10,808 nt of DNA from Planctomycetaceae bacterium. GTDB taxonomy: Bacteria; Planctomycetota; Planctomycetia; Pirellulales; Pirellulaceae. The stretch lies in assembly GCA_002702965.1 (NCBI GenBank), contig PADE01000049.1, positions 29,280 through 40,087 of the forward strand, written 5' to 3'. The number at the start of each line of letters is the position of its first letter. Position 1 is the stretch's first letter. Made by a program: the position numbers and the translations under genes. Shown here piece after piece: positions 1-6,824 of this stretch. The notes beneath the pieces were generated by a model. That model had not been told where the DNA came from. It saw nothing but the letters and a program-made list of their open reading frames with translations, and made no database searches.

Positions 1-1126
1 CGGCTTCTTCGGGAATCAGGTAGGTGTAATGGGCGCGAAACGCCAGATTGTCGGTGACGGGAACTTGAAGTTCGGTGGCCAGCAGCGCGGTGTTGAGGCC
101 AGTCCACCCGGCGCGAATGGTCCCCGAAGTACCGCTGTCTCCCATCGACGTACGGTAAAAGAACGTATACAAGTCAAGGCTCTCCCAGTTTTCGGTCAAC
201 GGGTCCGTCTGTCCGGTGAGGGTCGCGTCGCTGATGTCGGTTTTCAAGTTGGTCATGAATTGAAATCCGAGATCCTGTTGCGTGGCGCACATCCAACTCA
301 CCTCGCCGCGCAACTGACTCAAGTCGATTCCGTAATTCCAGTTTTCGGTCATGTAGTCGAACACGATACCACCCTGGAGCCCCCAATCAACACGATGGAA
401 GAGCCCGGCGGTGAGGAACGTTTGGTTACGGGTATCGTCGGTGAACGCACTTCCCGAAAGATTGCTTTGCGAGAAACGCACTCCGACCTGCATTCCCAGC
501 TCGCCATGGCCAAGACGAGTCAGTGGCGCACCTAGATTGATCCCCTGGTGGAAGCCAAAGCTCCCATCCTGTCCGCGATTTGCGGATCCGGTAAAGGCGG
601 TTGCACCCGAGAAGAACTCTAGGCGGTGCCAGGGAACAGCGGGACAAGGAAGGAGACAACATTGATAACAGCCGATGGTTCCGCAGTCGTCGCACAGGGC
701 GGAGCCGTGGTGCAGAACAACCTGGCCTTCCGCGATGACCTCCCCTTCGATGTCGGCGGTGGCGTCCTCGCTGCTAATGAACACCCCGGGTTCTCCAATC
801 ATGATTTCGTCGCTGATGGCGTCGGGTGTCCCGTACACGAAACGTGTCGGCGCGCGGCGTGAAACCTGTCGAAGTTGTTCGCGATGGCTGGCCGCGTTGA
901 TCGGCGAGAACAACTCCGCTTCACGGGCCGCCGGCTCCGAGCTAGTTTGTTCTACGATTTCAGGAATTGCCGAAGAGCTTGCTGGAACTGTCTGGGGGCT
1001 CGCGCTGGGGGACTGTTGGCCCGCGGGACGCAGCGGATTCGAACGCTCCTCGGCATTGGTTGCCGCGGAGAGCGCCAACAGGGACAAGGCGGTGGCTTGC
1101 AGATACCCGCGAACAGCGAAGGTCAT
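1..1126 (-). CDS. Secreted DUF6666-like protein, 3' end cut by window edge
   Basis: The frame stays open for 375 codons from the ATG at 1126 to the left edge with no stop, so the C-terminus is missing. GAGG about 8 nt upstream supports this start. Residues 1-25 look like a Sec signal peptide: a short basic start, a hydrophobic stretch (LSLLALSAA), then cleavage likely after TNA. Residues 26-95 are Ser/Pro/Ala/Glu-rich and probably disordered. Residues 145-161 hold six cysteines in the pattern CxxC-x4-CxxCC-x3-C. From about residue 165 the chain alternates aromatic and small residues with Gly-rich turns (WGLQGGIVFDY, WNYGIDLS, LDLYTFFYRTS), as in beta-sheet surface or outer-membrane proteins. 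I recall this pattern from planctomycete proteins annotated DUF6666, but that label is from memory. The role is unknown. It is certainly coding; a planctomycete-specific beta-barrel is the main alternative name. Confidence 0.8.
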   Translation of the reverse strand, partial: MTFAVRGYLQATALSLLALSAATNAEERSNPLRPAGQQSPSASPQTVPASSSAIPEIVEQTSSEPAAREAELFSPINAASHREQLRQVSRRAPTRFVYGTPDAISDEIMIGEPGVFISSEDATADIEGEVIAEGQVVLHHGSALCDDCGTIGCYQCCLLPCPAVPWHRLEFFSGATAFTGSANRGQDGSFGFHQGINLGAPLTRLGHGELGMQVGVRFSQSNLSGSAFTDDTRNQTFLTAGLFHRVDWGLQGGIVFDYMTENWNYGIDLSQLRGEVSWMCATQQDLGFQFMTNLKTDISDATLTGQTDPLTENWESLDLYTFFYRTSMGDSGTSGTIRAGWTGLNTALLATELQVPVTDNLAFRAHYTYLIPEEA

Positions 1127-1282
1127 GGGGAAAGTCCTCAACAGGTCGACCGAAAGCCCCCGCGCAATCCGCTCGGAGGCCTGTGTATTAGGGACCTTAT
1201 CGGAACTAGCCCAACCCGATCTTTCGTCAGAACCGGAAAAAAAGGAAAATTCTATCCATAGGCCGCAGATTATCTGGATGAC

Positions 1283-1963
1283 CTACTTCTTGACACGAAT
1301 ACCTCGTAACTGAAGGTTATCCCAGTCTCCCGTGTCATCGAACGAACCCAACCCGACTTTGCCCCACGAAAATGTCTGGTCCTTGGCCAGCATGATGGGA
1401 TGCTGCAGATCGTCAAAATAGACCGAGATTAGACCATCTTTGATGCGGCGGACGATTTTCACCGTGTGCCATTGATCGTCCCAGTTTGTCCCGCTGGTCG
1501 TTTTGTGTGAGATCTTGATACGAGGTTTTTCGTTGACGATGAAAATCTGGTTGGCGTGATCGTCGGTCTTTTTGCCGAGGTGTACGTAGTAGAAATGCGC
1601 CGAATCCTGGAACCCTAGGAATAAGCAGACGTCGCGGTGCCCGTAGTCCTCATGCGTGCTGCGGACCTGCACCGTCAACTCGAAATCCCCGACCAGGACG
1701 TCCTTGATCAGAGAGACGTGGAAAGGGCTCCGATGCGGTGGTTGGTAGGAGCTGTCTTTCTTGAACTGGCTGTAGACTTGGCCGCTTTTCGTCTTCTTGA
1801 CTTTCCACCCAGTCGGGTCTTTTGGCGCCCAGTGCGTGGCGCCCTTCTCGAAGTCTTCCTGGAAGATCAGCGGAAGCGGATGGGGTTTTTCGGTTCTTAA
1901 AGATCGCGGAACGACCACGAGTAAAAGGCCGGTGACTGCCAGCGAGAATTTCAGACGAGTCAT
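1283..1963 (-). CDS. Secreted concanavalin-A-fold (LamG/DUF1080-like) protein
   Basis: The product is 226 residues. The start chosen is the ATG at 1963, with GAGG 7 nt upstream and a hydrophobic signal-like N-terminus (residues 4-18, LKFSLAVTGLLLVVV). The frame continues to 2089, but that extension is rich in Arg/Pro, would bury the signal peptide and has no clear ribosome site. Residues 33-225 read as a jelly roll of the LamG/DUF1080 kind: the opening IFQEDFEKGATHW, VGDFELTVQVRS (91-102), CLFLGFQDSAHFYYVHLG (113-130), WHTVKIVRR (165-173), ISVYFDDL (179-186) and the closing VGLGSFDDTGDWDNLQLRG (203-221). Planctomycetes carry many such secreted domains, thought to act in polysaccharide binding or breakdown. 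No catalytic pair can be named by eye, so binding without hydrolysis is equally possible. It lies 280 bp after the DUF4129 gene and 156 bp before the DUF6666-like gene, on the same strand. Confidence 0.85.
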   Translation of the reverse strand: MTRLKFSLAVTGLLLVVVPRSLRTEKPHPLPLIFQEDFEKGATHWAPKDPTGWKVKKTKSGQVYSQFKKDSSYQPPHRSPFHVSLIKDVLVGDFELTVQVRSTHEDYGHRDVCLFLGFQDSAHFYYVHLGKKTDDHANQIFIVNEKPRIKISHKTTSGTNWDDQWHTVKIVRRIKDGLISVYFDDLQHPIMLAKDQTFSWGKVGLGSFDDTGDWDNLQLRGIRVKK

Positions 1964-2243
1964 GAGGATACCTCGGTGGGAATACAAGTCAGTGACGGGT
2001 CGGTGTCGGCACGGTCTGACGAGTCGCGCTAGTCCGGTGTCCGACGGTATCTGGAAACGAGTCGGACCGCATCGCAGCGGGGAATTCAAGTCGAATAGCC
2101 TGAATCGACAGCCGGTCGCGAGAGTGTCCGCGTTTTACCGCGAGCTTGCCCGGGGTGCAAGGTTTGTGTCGGTCGATGGAGAATCTAGTCCAGCCGGGGT
2201 GTCCACGCCCACGGACATCGAACGCCAGGACCCAGAACAGCGG

Positions 2244-4370
2244 TTACGTAGGATGGGGCACGTGCGGTGGGGCGGTTTCCAGTTGCTTCCACAGGTCTTG
2301 CAAGTAATCGAGATTTGACGATGCAAGCGTTCCGTCGGCGTACGCGGCACAGGAATAGAGGTCGCCCAGTTTTACAACGGCGGCTCGTACCGAGGGATCG
2401 ACGCGGGCGATATGACGGACAAATTCGAGTGGTGTCTGACTCTCTTCCCGAGGCCAACCCCGTTCTCGAGACCAAGCTTCGACCGCCTCAAAACTGTAAC
2501 GTACCAGTTCGTGAATCGGCGTTCGGGTGGCCAGCCCTGAGCTAAACGGATTACGGAATGCCGAGAATGGACGAACGGGCGAGGCACTCTCCACAACGTC
2601 TTGCGATGATGGTTCCGCTTTGGATGTCTGGCCGAACAGTCGATTCCAGAAACCGATCAGATCTGCCAGGAACTTTTGCCAAGCGACGACGACCTGGGCC
2701 CAGTTTTTCCAGATCCACCAAATGGCCAGGGCGATCAGAACCAACCAGAACACCAACTTGGCGAGAAGTCCCAATCCCGACAGTGACGAGGACAGTAGGT
2801 TGGGAGGAGCGAGTGCGTTGTTTTTGCCAGCGGTTTGCGGTGACCTCCGTCTCGTGCCGCTCTGGCGCGAACGCCGGCGACTTCCGGCACTCGAGGAACG
2901 CGACGACGAGCGATTGTCCTTCATCGAAGTGAGCTGGTCCGGTTCGGCGCGGGATGATTGCTCGGCCCCCTCTGCTTGGTCGGAAGAGTCTGGCTGTTGG
3001 CCCTGTTTCTCTTTTTGCTGGGAGCCGCGGGATTCTTCGCTCGGATTTTTCTGGCCTTGCTGTGGGCTGGCCTGCTGCTGCTTGTTTTGCTTGTTTCCGG
3101 AGGCGCTCTGTTTCTCACCCGGGGACGATTTTTGGGAGCCTGATGGATCACTTTGGTTTTTGTTTGATCCCTTTGATTCTCCCTTTGCGCTCTTTCGGTC
3201 TCCTGTCCCCTTGCCACCACTCTTCTCGCCTTTGCCACCCGATTCTTGCGACTTGCCTTGTCCAGACTGTTGCTTGCCTTTGCCGCTCTGACTCTTGGTT
3301 CCCTTTCCCTTCGCGCCTCGATCGCTCTTTGCTCTCGAGCCAGACCCTTTCGTGCTGCCCTGATTTCCCGCGCCTTTGTTCCCGGCCTTGGGGCCTCCCC
3401 GGCCGGTTTTCTGGTCATCGACCACGGTCTTGCTTCCCGATTCCTCATCTTCAGGGCCATCGTCAAAGGGGCCCCAGTGATTCGGGGTCCGGTCCTCAGA
3501 ATCGACGGCGAAGGGCCGCGCGACAGAGAGGCCGCCGACAGGACGAGGAAGCGCGGTACAGAGCACAAGAATTCCGACGATCATGGCACTGCCGACACCG
3601 AGCCACACGCCGCTGACGTTCACCGGCATCTCCATTTGACGTTGCCGCAGGTATCTGCGCAGACCGAGAAAACTGGTCGTCATCAACAAGCCAATGCCCG
3701 CCGCAACATAAACCACCATTTGATTGAAGGAGGCGTGGAGACGGGCCGGTGTAGCGTTTGGGATCATCGCCTGGCCGAAACCGAACAGGGGCAGCGCGGC
3801 GAGTGAAAAGTAGATGACCCAGCGACCGGGCGCATGCCCCGACTGCTGCCGTCGGCGCTGCGTGAACCAGCCTGTTTGTTGCGGTGGGTCCTCCGGCGAG
3901 GTGGTCGCGAACGGTTCGGGGGTGGTTTGCCCTTCGGTCGATTTCGAATCCGAGGTATCCAGTCCGAGAGTTTGTAGCAGACCTTCTCCCGACGAGTCCA
4001 CTTGGTCGTCGATTACGGTGCTGTCCCAGGTCAGCCTGTCGGTGCTCCACCAGATCAAACCGATCAGGCTAATGCTGAACAGTAGATTCAGATCACTGAA
4101 TCGCATTACCGCGACCAGCATGACCACCGCCAAGGGGACCGCGAACAGCACGGCTCGCTCGTTGCCCTCTTCAATGGAGATCCGCGCGATCAGGACGATT
4201 GCAAACACGAAACACGAAAAAATGAACCGCAACCGTGAGTCATAGAGTCCGTCGTAGAACACCGTCAGCAGGAAGAACACCAGGCTGCCAACGAGCAGCA
4301 TGATGAGCGCAGGCGTGATTGCGATCACCATATAGTCCATCAGCGTTTTGCGCATACGAAATCTGCGCAC
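2244..4370 (-). CDS. Large membrane protein with disordered linker and C-terminal DUF4129 domain
   Basis: The product is 708 residues. Translation most likely starts at the GTG at 4370, which has GAGG 7 nt upstream; an in-frame ATG at 4355 lacks a ribosome site. Hydrophobic segments at about 14-38, 48-65, 73-89, 95-108, 184-203, 218-237 and 254-274 suggest an N-terminal bundle of some seven membrane helices. Residues 311-517 are extremely rich in Ser, Lys, Gly, Gln and Arg with almost no hydrophobic residues. A further helix (532-554, LVFWLVLIALAIWW at its core) leads to residues 615-697, which match the DUF4129 pattern of helices with a conserved TP-x-EF (647-650) and late Tyr residues. DUF4129 proteins often accompany MoxR ATPase, DUF58 and transglutaminase-like genes; none lies within this window. 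The biochemical role is unknown. Membrane location and domain order are inferred from composition. Confidence 0.85.
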   Translation of the reverse strand: MRRFRMRKTLMDYMVIAITPALIMLLVGSLVFFLLTVFYDGLYDSRLRFIFSCFVFAIVLIARISIEEGNERAVLFAVPLAVVMLVAVMRFSDLNLLFSISLIGLIWWSTDRLTWDSTVIDDQVDSSGEGLLQTLGLDTSDSKSTEGQTTPEPFATTSPEDPPQQTGWFTQRRRQQSGHAPGRWVIYFSLAALPLFGFGQAMIPNATPARLHASFNQMVVYVAAGIGLLMTTSFLGLRRYLRQRQMEMPVNVSGVWLGVGSAMIVGILVLCTALPRPVGGLSVARPFAVDSEDRTPNHWGPFDDGPEDEESGSKTVVDDQKTGRGGPKAGNKGAGNQGSTKGSGSRAKSDRGAKGKGTKSQSGKGKQQSGQGKSQESGGKGEKSGGKGTGDRKSAKGESKGSNKNQSDPSGSQKSSPGEKQSASGNKQNKQQQASPQQGQKNPSEESRGSQQKEKQGQQPDSSDQAEGAEQSSRAEPDQLTSMKDNRSSSRSSSAGSRRRSRQSGTRRRSPQTAGKNNALAPPNLLSSSLSGLGLLAKLVFWLVLIALAIWWIWKNWAQVVVAWQKFLADLIGFWNRLFGQTSKAEPSSQDVVESASPVRPFSAFRNPFSSGLATRTPIHELVRYSFEAVEAWSRERGWPREESQTPLEFVRHIARVDPSVRAAVVKLGDLYSCAAYADGTLASSNLDYLQDLWKQLETAPPHVPHPT
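2820..3440 (-). repeat. Low-complexity Ser/Lys/Gly/Gln-rich coding tract
   Basis: Residues 311-517 of the DUF4129 protein. Short imperfect units recur (KGxGS, SGKGKQ, GGKGEKSGGKG, KQNKQQQ), changing towards Gln/Glu-rich and finally Arg/Ser-rich (SRRRSRQSGTRRRS). No exact tandem unit repeats, so this is compositional bias rather than a simple DNA satellite. The biased composition is also why several long open frames appear in other frames here. Inferred role: a flexible, positively charged spacer between the membrane bundle and the C-terminal helix with DUF4129. Confidence 0.85.
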
Positions 4371-4445
4371 GACATTACCTCGTTGCCTGAGATGTTGCCC
4401 GAATCAGGGCCTTCGATGTATGCGTCGGTCGTAGGCTCAGACGGC

Positions 4446-4481
4446 TTACCGCATTGTAGACATCGAGGCTTTGATTCCCAA
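4446..4481 (-). promoter_or_regulatory. Sigma70-like promoter for the DUF4129 gene
   Basis: On the minus strand, TTGGGA at 4481-4476 is followed after exactly 17 bp by TACAAT at 4458-4453: 4 of 6 and 5 of 6 matches to the E. coli consensus. Transcription would begin near 4446 and give a leader of about 75 nt before the GTG at 4370. Planctomycete promoter consensus is poorly defined, so this is inference by analogy. Confidence 0.45.
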
Positions 4482-4529
4482 GGAAAGCTCCCCGCTGCGC
4501 AGCACCACGCCGAATCGACGACGACTTCT

Positions 4530-4584
4530 CCGATGCGGGAAAAGTCGTTCGGCCACAAACGGCTTTCATGGGCGCCCGCATCGG
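4530..4584. other. Compound inverted repeat in the hisG to DUF4129 gap
   Basis: An outer perfect 10 bp repeat (CCGATGCGGG at 4530-4539, CCCGCATCGG at 4575-4584) encloses a 9 bp repeat (4541-4549 with 4558-4566; one pair is G-U if read as plus-strand RNA and A-C if minus). The left half of the inner stem also pairs perfectly with ACGACTT at 4521-4527, giving a mutually exclusive alternative. It lies about 180 bp past the hisG stop and upstream of the promoter at 4446-4481. There is no T-run next to it, so a simple intrinsic terminator is not supported. I see no convincing gene in the rest of the 390 bp gap (4371-4760). Confidence 0.55.
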
Positions 4585-4760
4585 CGAACCGATCGGGGCG
4601 GCGATCGTCATGGACCATCCAACGAGTGCAAGCGGTTTAGCCCGAAAGTCCCGAGTGTGTCGTGCGTGGAGGTGATCACGACGACGCGTATCGGCGATTC
4701 CGAATCAGGCTCCAGCTTGTTTTGCCGCGTGGTGCGAATCACGACGGTGGTCTCAAGTAC

Positions 4761-5639
4761 TTACTCGATAATCTTGTTGATGGCGTATTCAACAATGCCA
4801 CGGGCGCCCGCTTCTTTGAGACCGGGAACGATCTTGCGCACGATCGAGTCTTCAACGATCGTGTTGACGTCGACCCAATCTGGATCGGACAAGGTGGAGA
4901 CGGTGGGCTTTTGCAGCGCCGGCAAGATGTCCAGAACCTTGTCTAGATCGATGCGGGCCACGTTCATCATGAGACCGACTTTGCCCTCTGCGGCCAGACA
5001 AGATTGGAGCATCATCGAGATATCGTTGAGTTTCGCATGTTTCCAGGGGTCAGCAATTGCGTCTTGGTTGGCGATGAATCGCGTCGTGCTTTGCAGCACT
5101 TCGTCGACGATGCGCAGGTTGTTCGCCCGCAACGATCCTCCCGTCTCGGTAACTTCGACGATCGCATCCGCAAGCTGCGGGGGCTTGACCTCGGTGGCAC
5201 CCCAGGAGAATTCGATTTGAGCCTCGACTCCATGTCGGGCCAGATACCGTTTGGTTAATCCCACGGCTTCGGTCGCGATACGTTTTCCCTGAAGTTCTTC
5301 GACCGACTGCACGGGTGAGCTGTCGGGAACGCATAGCACCCAACGCACCGGTCTGCGACTTACTTTCGAGAAAACTAGCTCGCAGATTTCAACGACTTGA
5401 GCCTCGGTTTCCATGATCCAGTCGTGACCGGTGATACCGGCGTCCAGGATTCCCTGTTCGACATATCGCGCCATCTCCTGGGCGCGGATCAACAGGCATT
5501 CGATTTCATCGTCATCGATCGAAGGGTAGTACGAACGGGATGGAAACGTGATGTGGTACCCCGCCTTTTTCATCAGTTCGGCCGTAGCTTGCTGGAGACT
5601 GCCCGCGGGAATTCCCAATTTCAACTTCGACTCGGACAT
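4761..5639 (-). CDS. hisG: ATP phosphoribosyltransferase, long form (HisG)
   Basis: Catalyses the first step of histidine synthesis in the cytoplasm, joining ATP and PRPP to give phosphoribosyl-ATP. The 292-residue length fits the long, self-regulated class. Visible landmarks are the N-terminal KLKLGIPAGSL (5-15), the DAGITGHDW loop (66-74), and the PRPP-binding region around ADAIVEVTETGGSL (157-170) preceded by EVKPPQ. A C-terminal regulatory domain (about 215-292) includes LPALQKPTVSTL and ends AGARGIVEYAINKIIE. That domain binds histidine for feedback inhibition in long-form enzymes, so no HisZ partner is needed. The ATG at 5639 starts the conserved N-terminus directly; the ribosome site is weak. 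It follows hisI by 124 bp with two hairpins between. The identification is secure. Confidence 0.97.
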   Translation of the reverse strand: MSESKLKLGIPAGSLQQATAELMKKAGYHITFPSRSYYPSIDDDEIECLLIRAQEMARYVEQGILDAGITGHDWIMETEAQVVEICELVFSKVSRRPVRWVLCVPDSSPVQSVEELQGKRIATEAVGLTKRYLARHGVEAQIEFSWGATEVKPPQLADAIVEVTETGGSLRANNLRIVDEVLQSTTRFIANQDAIADPWKHAKLNDISMMLQSCLAAEGKVGLMMNVARIDLDKVLDILPALQKPTVSTLSDPDWVDVNTIVEDSIVRKIVPGLKEAGARGIVEYAINKIIE

Positions 5640-5697
5640 GCTGAATTTACCGTCTTGGGTGGCGCGATTGCCGGTGTTGAAAGGATAGGTCGTTGGG

Positions 5698-5721
5698 TTG
5701 ATGCACGCCGTGATGCATCAA
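5698..5721. other. Hairpin B in the hisI-hisG gap
   Basis: TTGATGCA at 5698-5705 pairs perfectly with TGCATCAA at 5714-5721 around an 8 nt loop. It is separated from the neighbouring hairpin A by only 3 nt. In the direction of hisI-hisG transcription it is the second of the pair and lies 58 nt before the hisG start. No T-run follows. Confidence 0.6.
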
Positions 5722-5724
5722 TCT

Positions 5725-5751
5725 GCGCATTCGTTGTGTTTGCGAATGCGC
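5725..5751. other. Hairpin A in the hisI-hisG gap
   Basis: GCGCATTCG at 5725-5733 pairs perfectly with CGAATGCGC at 5743-5751 around a 9 nt loop. It begins about 12 nt after the hisI stop. It could slow decay or processing of the hisI message, or partly terminate it. The absence of a T-run speaks against a standard intrinsic terminator. Confidence 0.6.
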
Positions 5752-5763
5752 TCGTCGTCGCGG

Positions 5764-6144
5764 TCATTTATGATACACGTCCGCAGGGTCGAAAACCCGG
5801 TTTCCGACGGTGCTCACGGTACCTGTCGGTGGGTCGATCTGGCGAAAGAAACAGCTGCGATAACCTTCGTGGCAAGCGGCTCCGCCAATCTGATTCACCT
5901 TGAGCAGTAGCGTATCGGCGTCGCAGTCAAAGAAGAGTTCCTTGAGTTCCTGGGTATTGCCGCTCTCCTCGCCTTTGCGCCAGAGTCTTTGGCGACTGCG
6001 ACTGTAGTAACAAACCCGCCCGGTACTCAGGGTTTCGTCATAGGCCTCCCTGTTCATATAAGCCAGCATTAACACATCACCCGACTCGGCATCCTGGGCG
6101 ATAGCGGGGATCAAGGGGTGGCTGTCAAAGTCTGGGCCGGTCAT
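5764..6144 (-). CDS. hisI: Phosphoribosyl-AMP cyclohydrolase (HisI)
   Basis: Opens the adenine ring of phosphoribosyl-AMP, the third step of histidine synthesis, in the cytoplasm. The 126-residue protein has the family's metal sites: DCDAD at 73-77 (magnesium) and ACHEGYRSCFF at 90-100, whose Cys91 and Cys98 match known zinc ligands. GDVLMLAYMNREA (22-34) and YYSRSRQRLWRKGEESGNTQ, which begins at residue 46, are also typical. It is monofunctional, with no HisE (pyrophosphohydrolase) domain fused. The start is the ATG at 6144 with only a weak ribosome site; an out-of-frame ATG lies 16 bp upstream. It is first in a likely hisI-hisG unit and divergent from the 98-residue gene, with 365 bp between them. 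Confidence 0.96.
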   Translation of the reverse strand: MTGPDFDSHPLIPAIAQDAESGDVLMLAYMNREAYDETLSTGRVCYYSRSRQRLWRKGEESGNTQELKELFFDCDADTLLLKVNQIGGAACHEGYRSCFFRQIDPPTGTVSTVGNRVFDPADVYHK

Positions 6145-6298
6145 TCGCGGATGCCATCGGAAGGGGACAGAGCGGGCGATCAGAATCTGAACAGGTTATC
6201 ACGACACCGGTTTTGCAGCTAGGCGGGCCGATCGCAAGTGAGCGACGGAAGTGCCGATCTAAATTGGACCCGCGGAGATTGAGCCAAACCCGGCGGTG

Positions 6299-6310
6299 GG
6301 TGTGCACACC
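6299..6310. promoter_or_regulatory. Perfect 12 bp palindrome in the divergent gap
   Basis: GGTGTGCACACC lies in the 365 bp gap (6145-6509) between the divergent hisI and 98-residue genes. A self-complementary GTTATAAC (6323-6330), which could act as a -10 box in either direction, follows 12 bp away, but no good -35 box accompanies it. An operator is conceivable. A 12 bp palindrome is also expected about twice per 10 kb by chance. Confidence 0.2.
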
Positions 6311-6371
6311 AATCGCCTGCTGGTTATAACGGCCATGCGCGATGACCTACCTCTGCTCTCTGTGTCGAATG

Positions 6372-6399
6372 CAACTTGTCTGCTAGGTCAGGCAAGTTG
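6372..6399 (+). other. Leader hairpin upstream of the 98-residue gene
   Basis: CAACTTGTCTG at 6372-6382 pairs with CAGGCAAGTTG at 6389-6399 around a 6 nt loop: 10 Watson-Crick pairs plus one that is U-G in plus-strand RNA. It ends 110 nt before the ATG at 6510 and is not followed by a T-run. It may be a structured 5' leader or a dyad operator. Apart from this and the palindrome at 6299-6310, I see nothing else clear in 6145-6509. Confidence 0.5.
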
Positions 6400-6509
6400 G
6401 TTGGGGAAGGTAAATGACGCATGCCGATGACTCCTCCTGCGACGGAGCTTAATGAGTGTTCCACGGATGGTTGATCCAGACGGTGTTCCAACAACCCAGG
6501 GGATCTACC

Positions 6510-6806
6510 ATGACGAAGAGTACGTACCGTGTAGTGACGCGAGCCGCGGACGGTAATTTACGGACACGCGATTATGACACTGCGGAGACCTTGACTTCAT
6601 CTCACACACAAATTGGTGTTGACGATTGCAGTACGGACTTGGACTTGCGAGGACTTCCCGTGTTTCGGGGGCTGATCGGTCCAATGCCGGAAGGCAAGGA
6701 CATCATTCGCTATGAATCGCCAGAGGTCTTCGAGACGCTGACGAAGGAGTGGATGTTGGCAAAGACCCCTCGTCGTAAGCGGCGCCGCAGCAAAACAACG
6801 AGTTGA
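6510..6806 (+). CDS. Unrecognised 98-residue protein with very basic tail
   Basis: I do not recognise this protein. The start chosen is the ATG at 6510, preceded by AGGGGA with about 6 nt spacing; a GTG at 6456 with GGAG 8 nt upstream would add 18 residues. The body (1-82) is soluble, mixed in charge, with no signal peptide or membrane segment. Noticeable parts are the beta-like opening MTKSTYRVVTRAADG, the region DLDLRGLPVFRGLIGP (43-58) and the helical YESPEVFETLTKEWMLAK (67-84). The last residues, TPRRKRRRSKTTS, are strongly basic and could bind nucleic acid or membrane phospholipid; that is inference. It stands alone between the divergent hisI and the downstream HIT gene, with structured leader DNA. 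A small hairpin (6812-6824) follows the stop. Coding is likely from the ribosome site and the plausible protein composition. Confidence 0.65.
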   Translation: MTKSTYRVVTRAADGNLRTRDYDTAETLTSSHTQIGVDDCSTDLDLRGLPVFRGLIGPMPEGKDIIRYESPEVFETLTKEWMLAKTPRRKRRRSKTTS

Positions 6807-6811
6807 GTCCG

Positions 6812-6824
6812 CACCGCTTCGGTG
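6812..6824 (+). terminator. Weak hairpin after the 98-residue gene
   Basis: CACCG at 6812-6816 pairs with CGGTG at 6820-6824 around a 3 nt loop, starting 6 nt after the stop codon. No U-tract follows, so termination is only a guess from position. Confidence 0.25.

Noticed and set aside
29..535. 168-codon plus-strand frame at the left edge
   Set aside because: It is antisense to the DUF6666-like gene, whose frame has a signal peptide, a ribosome site and 375 open codons.
1232..1250. T-rich tract on the minus strand about 40 nt after the concanavalin-A-fold gene
   Set aside because: It lacks a convincing hairpin just before it, so an intrinsic terminator is not supported.
1964..2089. N-terminal extension of the concanavalin-A-fold protein
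   Set aside because: It would place 42 Arg/Pro-rich residues before an obvious signal peptide, while the inner ATG has a good ribosome site.
2527..3616. Long open frames on both strands (for example plus 2527-3291 and 2954-3616, minus 2921-3568) inside the DUF4129 gene
   Set aside because: They follow from the biased codon composition of the Ser/Lys/Gly/Gln-rich linker. Their translations are compositionally odd and match nothing, and the true frame continues into recognisable domains on both sides.
4340..4618. Two overlapping small minus-strand frames (78 and 92 codons) between hisG and the DUF4129 gene
   Set aside because: No family likeness or clear ribosome site; one overlaps the DUF4129 gene. 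The stretch is better explained by a promoter and a compound inverted repeat.
5397..5903. 168-codon plus-strand frame opposite hisG and the hisI-hisG gap
   Set aside because: It is the antisense of a secure gene and has no recognisable features.
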